A model generated the notes under the pieces. It had not been told where the DNA came from, ran no database searches, and worked only from the letters and a program-made list of their open reading frames with translations. Shown here piece by piece: positions 24,439-30,745 of a stretch of 34,227 nucleotides of DNA. Where the stretch lies: the NCBI GenBank assembly GCA_017883385.1, contig JADGNQ010000054.1:1-34227 (forward strand), given 5' to 3'. Every line of letters begins with the position of its first letter. Position 1 is the stretch's first letter. A program made the position numbers and the translations under genes. This DNA comes from Candidatus Sulfotelmatobacter sp. (lineage in GTDB: Bacteria; Acidobacteriota; Terriglobia; Terriglobales; Acidobacteriaceae).

Positions 24439-24589
24439 ACCCCCAAGCACAATTCCCAATCCGACAAGGAGTTTCCAAAGGAACTTATAGTCTTTCGCGG
24501 AGAGGTCTCGGGAAGGCTCCAGCCCTTCAGCAGGGCGTCCTTCGTACAAACCGCGGACCCGATCCCCGCAACGTCAATCCTCACCCAGA

Positions 24590-26272
24590 CTAATACGTCC
24601 CGAGGGAAACTCGCAGCACCTGCGCCGCCGAGGTAAAGTTGAGCCCCCAGTCCGTCTGGTCGCCGTTCCAAATGCGAATCGGCCGGAACGTTCCATTCTC
24701 ATACGTTCCCTCTTCCACGCGCAGGAATTGTCGTTGCTTGCCGGAGGCACTGTCGCTGACCCGGAAGTCGACCCGGCAGAAAAGTCCTGCAACCAGGAAC
24801 TGATCGTCCGCCAGTCTTGCCACCAGCACGCGTCCTATAGGCTCTGGATTTCCCGGTGGATTCTCGCCGGGACCGAATTGCCGCAGCCCATAAGCCACGG
24901 TGGCCGTCCACGATCCGAAGTCGAGCGATTGCGAGGGTTGTCCCTTTTCCTCCGCAACTGCCTGAAGTTTACCTTCAAAGTTCAGGCGGGCAATCTCGCC
25001 GGCCATGGGGCCGACTAGTGTGTAGTTAAGCGCAAAAGGCGCAAGCGACTCTTCCGTGATCTTCGTCGCGCCCAACGGGCTGTTGGAGTATCCCGTGTAG
25101 TCCATGCCGAACGGCGAGAATCCGATCGCCTGGTGGCCGAGCGCTGCGAAGAAATACCGGGAATACGCCGGAACATTCCGCGCCTCAGGGACGAACAACG
25201 CGTTATCCGGCCGCTGATACAGATCCAGCGCTTTCAGGTACTCCGCTCCTTCGTCCAGATAAATGTCAGGTGCCAGCAGGTCGATCGATGGCGCCGCAGC
25301 TTTCCAGATCGGGATCACGTTGTCTGTTGGCCCACCGCTTTCGTAGCTGGGAGGACGGCTCGGATGCAGAGGATTCCGCAGCGCTGCATTGACGTAAACA
25401 GGCAATGCATAGATCGCTTTCCCCGCTGCCGCAACCTCCTCGATGTATCGCGCGACCGACCACGCATGGAAGAATTCCTCCGCATCCTCCCCGAAAACTG
25501 CCTGCCAGTTTGCAGCGCGCGTGCTCGTCTCTTTGTGCAAAGCGGTGAGCAACTCCCGGGGCACTGGAGACTCGAACAGTTTTTGCGCCGCTGGTGAATA
25601 GTCGCGCACACTGCCCCACGTCCCAGGCTCGTTCTCCACTTGCACCATGATCACCGTGCGCTCGTGGTCCGCCGTCTTCAGCTGACGCATGAGCGCGCTG
25701 AAACCTTGAACATCCGCCTTGAGCGCCTCGCTGGCGTAAGGCGATGGAGAGTCGAGCGGACGTCCGTTCGCGCCGGTCATGCGCGGATAGCGCTCGGGTA
25801 AGCGTTTCATCCACCCCGGCATGTAATGCGAGCTGCCATTCTTCCAGGTGCCGAACCAGAGCAGCACAAGACGAACATGGTGCTCGCGGGCTTGGGCCAG
25901 CAGCGTATCCAGCACGCTGTAGTCGAAGCGCCCCTGCTCGGGCTCGAACTGCTCCCAATAGATCGGTACCTCGACCGTGTTGGCATGCAAGTACTCGATC
26001 GCCGGCCAGACCTTCGGAAGCACGGCAGGCCATGCGCTGGAATTATTCACCTGGGCACCCAAAATCACGAACGGGGCGCCATCGACGAACAACGCGTGGC
26101 GGCCGCTTTCCTGCACCAGGCGCGGCAGGGGCCGGTCCTTCGCGACGGCCTTCGTCTGAGCGGGGGCCTGAGCTGGGGACTGCGCTTGCTGGGCGCCAGC
26201 CGGGATGCATGTGGTGAACAGAGAGCAGAATAGGATGGAAAGAAGAAGACGTAGGACGCTAGAGACTTTCAT
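24590..26272 (-). CDS. Secreted GH35-like beta-galactosidase
   Basis: The product is 560 residues. A signal peptide (MKVSSVLRLLLSILFCSLFT, cleavage near AGAQ) and a Gln/Ala/Pro linker precede a TIM-barrel glycosidase. Typical segments: FVILGAQVNNSSAW, NTVEVPIYWEQFEPEQGRFD, the acid/base Glu215 in VQVENEPGTWGS, and the probable nucleophile Glu363 in ALFVPEARN. The C-terminal beta domain (about 440-560) matches the layout of GH35 enzymes with DUF5597. It would release beta-linked galactose or a related sugar from plant or microbial polysaccharides in the periplasm or outside. I chose the ATG at 26272 as it begins the signal peptide; a frame from 26332 adds 20 residues without support. No sugar-transport genes are nearby. 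Confidence 0.87.
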   Translation of the reverse strand: MKVSSVLRLLLSILFCSLFTTCIPAGAQQAQSPAQAPAQTKAVAKDRPLPRLVQESGRHALFVDGAPFVILGAQVNNSSAWPAVLPKVWPAIEYLHANTVEVPIYWEQFEPEQGRFDYSVLDTLLAQAREHHVRLVLLWFGTWKNGSSHYMPGWMKRLPERYPRMTGANGRPLDSPSPYASEALKADVQGFSALMRQLKTADHERTVIMVQVENEPGTWGSVRDYSPAAQKLFESPVPRELLTALHKETSTRAANWQAVFGEDAEEFFHAWSVARYIEEVAAAGKAIYALPVYVNAALRNPLHPSRPPSYESGGPTDNVIPIWKAAAPSIDLLAPDIYLDEGAEYLKALDLYQRPDNALFVPEARNVPAYSRYFFAALGHQAIGFSPFGMDYTGYSNSPLGATKITEESLAPFALNYTLVGPMAGEIARLNFEGKLQAVAEEKGQPSQSLDFGSWTATVAYGLRQFGPGENPPGNPEPIGRVLVARLADDQFLVAGLFCRVDFRVSDSASGKQRQFLRVEEGTYENGTFRPIRIWNGDQTDWGLNFTSAAQVLRVSLGTY

Positions 26273-26387
26273 GGGATGTAAAACCCTCTGGTCTGATTTA
26301 CACGAGCCAATATATGCCAAGCTGGCGTGCACGCAAAAGGCGCTGTGCCAGCCTTTCTAACGCAGCTCCGAAGATATACTTGATGGA

Positions 26388-27032
26388 ATGAACATTGCCC
26401 CGTCGAATCTTTCCCACGGTGAACTTTACGGCCTTATCCTCAATTCGGTCGCACCCCGACCCATCGCCTGGGTCTCAACGCTCAGCGCTTCCGGACGGCC
26501 CAACCTTGCTCCGTTTTCATTCTTCAATTGCGTTTGCGTCGAGCCTCCACTGCTGGCGTTTGCGCCCGGGCTGCGGCCGCCCAAGCAGCCCGGTTCGGCC
26601 CTTGGCGAAGCCCCCGGAGAAGCCAAGGACACACTCCGGAACATCCGCGAGACGAAGGAATTCGTGGTCAACATCGTCACTTACGCAGTGGCCGAGGCGA
26701 TGAACCAGACCAGCGGCGAGTACGACGCCTCGGTCAATGAGTTCGAACTCGCTCAAATCGCCGCAGCACAGTCGCAGATTGTGAAAGTTCCCAGAGTAGC
26801 GGCGTCGCCCGTGAGTTTTGAATGCCAGCTCTATCAGATTCTGGATTTCTCGCCGTCTCCTGAGAGCGGTAGCCTGGTGATCGGACAGATCGTTTCAATC
26901 CACGTGGACGACTCACACATAAAGCAGGGCAAGCTCGACCGGAATTCGCTCGACCTGATAGGCCGCATGGGCGGCATCCAGTACACGCGCACGACGCAGC
27001 GCTTTGAAATGGTGCGGCCGAAGGTCGGGTAG
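26388..27032 (+). CDS. Flavin reductase-like, FMN-binding split-barrel protein
   Basis: The product is 214 residues. It has the family start LSHGELYGLILNSVAPRPIA followed by WVSTLSASGRPNLAPFSFFN, the usual FMN-binding segment. Then come DTLRNIRETKEFVVNIVTYA and the C-terminal strands with LDLIGRMGGIQYTRTTQRFE. Such proteins bind FMN and may reduce it with NAD(P)H or act on another substrate; the true reaction is unknown. No signal peptide is present, so it is cytoplasmic. It is divergent from the GH35 gene, with 115 bases between them. The ATG at 26388 fits the family; no clear ribosome site precedes it. Confidence 0.88.
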   Translation: MNIAPSNLSHGELYGLILNSVAPRPIAWVSTLSASGRPNLAPFSFFNCVCVEPPLLAFAPGLRPPKQPGSALGEAPGEAKDTLRNIRETKEFVVNIVTYAVAEAMNQTSGEYDASVNEFELAQIAAAQSQIVKVPRVAASPVSFECQLYQILDFSPSPESGSLVIGQIVSIHVDDSHIKQGKLDRNSLDLIGRMGGIQYTRTTQRFEMVRPKVG

Positions 27033-27080
27033 CGGCAAGATCGCTGCGAGGCGCGCCCTTAGGAAGACTCGAATAGACCC

Positions 27081-27187
27081 GTTACCACAGTGCCGAAGGC
27101 ACGGCATGTGAAAGCCCCGCACGGCAGTGCCGGGAAAGCTGGTGCTACCACGCGAGTCCCGCCAGGGACGGCACCACCCGAACCCGT
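27081..27187. repeat. REP-like cluster of three small hairpins
   Basis: GTGCCGAAGGCAC, CGGCAGTGCCG and GTCCCGCCAGGGAC each fold into short stems, linked by GAAAGC-type spacers. The string CCCCGCACGGCAGTGCCGGG is typical of dispersed REP-like elements. No protein-coding frame fits. Confidence 0.55.
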
Positions 27188-27202
27188 ACTTCGGATCGAA
27201 CT

Positions 27203-27255
27203 CTGTTCCGGGTAGTGGGCTACTTTGATCAAAGTAGCCCACTACCCTGTTCCGG
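27203..27255. repeat. 38-bp perfect palindrome flanked by 9-bp direct repeats
   Basis: 27210-27247 is a perfect palindrome centred on TTGATCAA, each half reading GGGTAGTGGGCTACTTTGA from the outside. On both sides stands the direct repeat CTGTTCCGG (27203-27211 and 27247-27255), overlapping the palindrome ends. Removing one copy plus the palindrome gives a continuous CTGTTCCGGATTTC, as expected after insertion with target-site duplication. Confidence 0.75.
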
Positions 27256-27658
27256 ATTTCATAGCAGCGGACGAGATTGAGTGCTTTGCATGAAATCCAC
27301 ACCTCGTTGTGACATCCAACTTTGCCTTCGACCGCCCATTCGCGCGATCATGCCGCAGCGAAAGCGTCCGGGCTGATCCGACGGCGCAAAGGCTAACTCC
27401 TTTGTTCCCAAGATTTTGCCCCTAAGTTGCTGAGCCCCAAGATATTGCGCGCCGTTTTCCGCTAAACCGATGATTACAATAGACCGAGGGGGGAGGGGGT
27501 GGGGATAGCCAAAGAGTAAACATCGTCCCAAAACCGGAAAACCCGGTCGTCCGCGCTCAGTCCAGAGAAATATTTCTCTCCCCCACTTTCAAGCCGACTC
27601 ATAGCTCGTAGCTCGAAGCTCCTTACTCCCCACTCACTGCTAAAATAAATCCACACCC
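27256..27658. other. Intergenic region upstream of ffh
   Basis: No gene is convincing. A G-rich tract (27488-27504: runs of six, five and four G) and the 16-base palindrome AGAGAAATATTTCTCT (27564-27579) are visible. A TAGCTCGTAGCTCGAAGCT direct-repeat stretch (27602-27620) follows. TAAAAT at 27641 may be the -10 box of ffh. I saw no SRP RNA tetraloop motif here. Confidence 0.4.
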
Positions 27659-29017
27659 ATGTTCGAGAACCTACAGGAAAAACTCCAACGCGCGTTCAAG
27701 AGCCTTCGCGGGCAAGCCAAGCTCACTGAGGAGAACATTGACGAGGCGCTGCGCGAAATCCGTCTCGCGCTGCTTGAGGCCGACGTCAACTTCAAGGTCG
27801 TCAAACAGCTCATCGACCAGATCCGCGCCAAGGCGGTTGGCCAGGAAGTACTGACCGCTCTCTCGCCGGGCGAACAAGTCATCAAGATTGTGCGCGACGA
27901 ATTGGTCGAGATTCTCGGCAAGGACACGGCGCGCATGAAGTTCGCCTCGCAGCCGCCCACGGTTGTCCTCATGGCCGGATTGCAAGGTTCCGGCAAGACC
28001 ACAACTTCCGGCAAGCTTGCGAACTGGTTCAAAGCTGGCGGACACCGTCCGCTGCTGGTTTCGGTGGACGTGTATCGCCCCGCGGCGCGCGAGCAGTTGA
28101 AGGTTGTGGCGCAGGCGGTGAAGAGTCACATCTACGAAGGTGAAGTCGGCGAAGCCAACACCGCAACGGTCGAGAGACTGGTAAAGGAAGCGCGCCGCGA
28201 GGCCGTGGTTTCAGGCTGCGACGTACTCATCGTCGATACCGCGGGCCGGTTGCACATCGACGACCAGCTCATGGACGAGATGCAGTCGCTGAAGAAGCTG
28301 CTGAATCCGTCGGAGATTCTGTTCGTCGCTGACGCCATGACCGGACAGGACGCGGTGCGTTCGGCCGAGGAATTTCACAAGAAGCTCTCGCTCACCGGTG
28401 TCGTGCTTACGAAGATGGACGGCGACGCGCGCGGCGGAGCCGCTCTCTCCATTCGCCAAGTCACAGGTCAGCCCATCAAGTTCATCGGCACCGGCGAAAA
28501 ATACGACGCGCTGGAGCCGTTCCATCCCGACCGCATTGTGTCGCGCATTCTCGGCATGGGCGACATTCTGTCGCTGATCGAGCGGGCCGAATCGCAGATC
28601 GACAAGAAGAAGGCGCAGGAAATGGCCACCAAGGCCCTTACTGGCGACGGCTTCTCACTGGAAGATTTTCGCGACCAGTTGCGCCAGGTCAAGAAGATGG
28701 GATCGATGAAGAGTCTCATGGGCATGCTTCCGTCGATCGGGCCGTTCTCCGGGCTGCAAAAAGCTGCCGATAACGTAGACGAAAAACAGATCAACCGCGT
28801 TGAGGCGATCATCAACTCGATGACCTCTCATGAGCGCAACCATCATGAAGTGATCAACGGCAACCGTCGCAAACGAATCGCTCGCGGCTCAGGCACCACG
28901 GTGCAAGAAGTGAACAACCTGCTTCGCCAGTACGCGCAAATGAAAAAGATGTTCAAGCAAATGGGCAAGCCCAGCTTCGCGCGAAGGCTCGCAGGCATGA
29001 AATTGCCAGGAATGTAG
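27659..29017 (+). CDS. ffh: Signal recognition particle protein Ffh (SRP54)
   Basis: The product is 452 residues, a normal length. The N domain (about 1-90) precedes the GTPase G domain: P-loop GLQGSGKTTT (107-116), DVYRPAAREQL, DTAGRLHID, TKMDGDARGGAALS and the closing loop GTGEKYDALEPFHPDRIV. The C-terminal Met-rich M domain (about 310-452) binds signal peptides and 4.5S RNA; it contains KKMGSMKSLMGMLP, RIARGSGTTVQEVNNLL and ends ARRLAGMKLPGM. Ffh brings ribosomes with membrane-protein chains to FtsY at the membrane. The ATG at 27659 fits the family. No Shine-Dalgarno sequence is visible, and TAAAAT at 27641 would give a very short leader. ftsY and rpsP are not adjacent. Confidence 0.97.
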   Translation: MFENLQEKLQRAFKSLRGQAKLTEENIDEALREIRLALLEADVNFKVVKQLIDQIRAKAVGQEVLTALSPGEQVIKIVRDELVEILGKDTARMKFASQPPTVVLMAGLQGSGKTTTSGKLANWFKAGGHRPLLVSVDVYRPAAREQLKVVAQAVKSHIYEGEVGEANTATVERLVKEARREAVVSGCDVLIVDTAGRLHIDDQLMDEMQSLKKLLNPSEILFVADAMTGQDAVRSAEEFHKKLSLTGVVLTKMDGDARGGAALSIRQVTGQPIKFIGTGEKYDALEPFHPDRIVSRILGMGDILSLIERAESQIDKKKAQEMATKALTGDGFSLEDFRDQLRQVKKMGSMKSLMGMLPSIGPFSGLQKAADNVDEKQINRVEAIINSMTSHERNHHEVINGNRRKRIARGSGTTVQEVNNLLRQYAQMKKMFKQMGKPSFARRLAGMKLPGM

Positions 29018-29023
29018 AAGAGT

Positions 29024-29052
29024 AGTTGTCAGTTGTCGGTTCTCGGTTGTCA
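29024..29052. repeat. Short imperfect tandem repeat of GTTGTCA units
   Basis: Four units in a row: GTTGTCA, GTTGTCG, GTTCTCG, GTTGTCA. It lies just after ffh. Such short tandem arrays are seen between genes in related genomes, to my knowledge. Confidence 0.5.
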
Positions 29053-29097
29053 GCGACTAGCGCCGGTTTCCGGTTGTGACGACAAACCTCAACGAGT

Positions 29098-29159
29098 TGT
29101 CATCCTGAGCGAAGCTGCCGCGAGCGAAGCGAACGGCAGCGCAGTCGAAGGATCCCTAT
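29098..29159 (+). repeat. TGTCATCC-family repeat, single arm
   Basis: It starts TGTCATCCTGAGCGAAG, has the stem GCTGCCG / CGGCAGC and ends GCAGTCGAAGGATCCCTA. It lies 21 bases before the peroxiredoxin-like gene, so it may be in its leader or promoter. Confidence 0.75.
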
Positions 29160-29180
29160 CACCTGTGCAGCACCACCACT

Positions 29181-29870
29181 ATGAAGTGGCGTTCTCTCGA
29201 AGAATCCGGTCCAGATACTGACGTTCGCCCGCTGCGCGAGATCTTCGCCGAGCGCAAGGAACTGATCGCGAAGTACGTTCCGGCGGAGACTCAGGCGATT
29301 CACGCGCAGGCCATCGCTGAACTCAAGGCTCAGCGTCTTGCAGCGAACGTCCTTCCAGTCGGTGCGAAGGCTCCTGAGTTCGAGCTTCCAGATCACGATG
29401 GCAAGACCGTATCCTCTTTTGACTTACTCACAAAGGGACCTCTCGTGCTCTGCTTCATCCGCGGGCGATGGTGTCCGTTTTGCGTCGGTCAGATGGACGC
29501 CATGAATCTCATCCTGCCGCAGATCCAGCAGGCTGGAGCGTCGCTCGTAGCCATCTCGCCGCAGACCGTGAAGCAGTCCTTCTTCATGCACGATCAGCAC
29601 AAGCTGCGATTCCCGCTGCTTTCCGATGCCTGCAACAGACTCGCGCGACAGTTTGGGCTCACTTATCGCGTGCCGCCGCTGCAGGAAGCGCTCTATCGTC
29701 GCGCCTTCGTCAATCTGCCTTTTACCAACGGCGATGAAAGCTGGGAGTTGCCGATTCCAGCGACATACATTCTCGACCGCGACGGCACGGTTCTATACGC
29801 GTCTGCGAATGAAGATTACACTCAGCGGCCAGAACCGTCAGAGATTGTGAGCGCATGCCGTGCATCGTAG
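29181..29870 (+). CDS. Peroxiredoxin-like (AhpC/TSA) thioredoxin-fold protein
   Basis: The product is 229 residues. An N-terminal helical part (about 1-60, REIFAERKELIAKYVPAETQ) precedes a thioredoxin-fold domain with GAKAPEFELPDHDGKTVSSF, the redox motif GRWCPFCVGQM (Cys98 and Cys101), VAISPQ and the cis-Pro-type segment ELPIPATYILDRDGTVLYA. The CPFC motif groups it with the peroxiredoxin-like AhpC/TSA family that has a thioredoxin-style CxxC, so it may reduce peroxides or disulfides. No signal peptide is seen, so it should act in the cytoplasm. The start ATG is likely right but lacks a ribosome site. The stop TAG is part of the GTAGAGACG repeat that follows. Confidence 0.88.
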   Translation: MKWRSLEESGPDTDVRPLREIFAERKELIAKYVPAETQAIHAQAIAELKAQRLAANVLPVGAKAPEFELPDHDGKTVSSFDLLTKGPLVLCFIRGRWCPFCVGQMDAMNLILPQIQQAGASLVAISPQTVKQSFFMHDQHKLRFPLLSDACNRLARQFGLTYRVPPLQEALYRRAFVNLPFTNGDESWELPIPATYILDRDGTVLYASANEDYTQRPEPSEIVSACRAS

Positions 29871-29965
29871 AGACGTTGCTTGCAACGTCTCTGCCGACAG
29901 CACCGCGAACGCAAACGGTTGCCATGGTCGCGGGCAGAGACGTAACAAGTTACGTCTCTACGATG
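29863..29965. repeat. Double-hairpin GTAGAGACG repeat (REPIN-like)
   Basis: The outer ends CATCGTAGAGACGT and ACGTCTCTACGATG are inverted copies. Inside are two hairpins: AGAGACGTTGC / GCAACGTCTCT and AGAGACGTAAC / GTTACGTCTCT. The stems differ at two paired positions but both stay fully paired. It overlaps the end of the peroxiredoxin-like gene and ends 27 bases before rlmB. Confidence 0.75.
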
Positions 29966-29992
29966 AATGTGGGCAGGATACACTGATACCTC

Positions 29993-30745
29993 ATGCACTA
30001 CATCTATGGCATCAATTCCGTCACCGAGGCGCTGAAGGCGCGCGGGCGGGCTTTTGAGTGGGTCGGGATGGCCAAGGAGCGCCACGACATCCGCCTGCAG
30101 CGCTTGATTGAGGATTGCCGGCGGCTGAAGGTGCCGGTGCGTTTCCTGCAGCGCACCGAACTTGACGAACTGGCTGGCACCGGCGCGCACCAGGGCGTTG
30201 TCGCGGTTACGTCTGCCAAGCAATACAACGATCTCGCCGATGTGATTGCAGCCAAGCGTGGGCAATACTCGCTGGTGGTCGTGCTCGATGGGGTGGAAGA
30301 TCCGCACAATCTGGGAGCAATCTTGCGGACAGCGGATGCTGCGGGCGCCAACGGCATCGTGATTCCGGAACGCCGGTCTGCGAGCGTGACAGGAACTGTC
30401 ACGAAGGTCTCGGCGGGCGCGAGCGAGCATATGCCGATCGCGAAGGTTACGAATATAGCTCGCACCGTGGAAGAACTCAAAGAGCAGAACGTGTGGACGG
30501 TGGGGCTCGACGAACGCAGCAAGCAAACCTACGACGCTCTCGACTACAACATGGACTGCGCGCTGGTTCTGGGCGGAGAAGGCAAAGGACTGCACGATCT
30601 GGTAAAGAGGAAGTGCGACTTCCTCGTGTCGATTCCCATGCTCGGCAAGGTGCCGTCGCTGAATGTTTCCGTGGCCGCGGCGGTCGTCCTGTACGAAATC
30701 GTGAGGCAGCGGCGGGCGCGAGAAGGCGCATCGAATAGGAAATGA
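29993..30745 (+). CDS. rlmB: 23S rRNA 2'-O-ribose methyltransferase, RlmB type
   Basis: The product is 250 residues. The N-terminal L30e-like substrate domain (about 1-75: YIYGINSVTEALKARGRAFE) precedes a SpoU/TrmD knot domain with all three motifs: NLGAILRTADAAGANGIVIP, LVLGGEGKGLHDLVKRKCD and IPMLGKVPSLNVSVAAAVVL. These motifs form the trefoil knot that binds S-adenosylmethionine. RlmB methylates G2251 in the 23S rRNA peptidyl-transferase loop; related enzymes such as TrmH-type tRNA methylases are similar, so the target is inferred. The ATG at 29993 begins right at the conserved YGINSV. It overlaps the next gene by four bases (ATGA), so both are translated from one mRNA. Confidence 0.93.
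   Translation: MHYIYGINSVTEALKARGRAFEWVGMAKERHDIRLQRLIEDCRRLKVPVRFLQRTELDELAGTGAHQGVVAVTSAKQYNDLADVIAAKRGQYSLVVVLDGVEDPHNLGAILRTADAAGANGIVIPERRSASVTGTVTKVSAGASEHMPIAKVTNIARTVEELKEQNVWTVGLDERSKQTYDALDYNMDCALVLGGEGKGLHDLVKRKCDFLVSIPMLGKVPSLNVSVAAAVVLYEIVRQRRAREGASNRK

Noticed and set aside
27259..27531. 90-codon minus-strand frame upstream of ffh
   Set aside because: Parts look protein-like (IIGLAENGAQYLGAQQL), but it lacks a ribosome site and ends in low-complexity sequence; I could not place it in any family.
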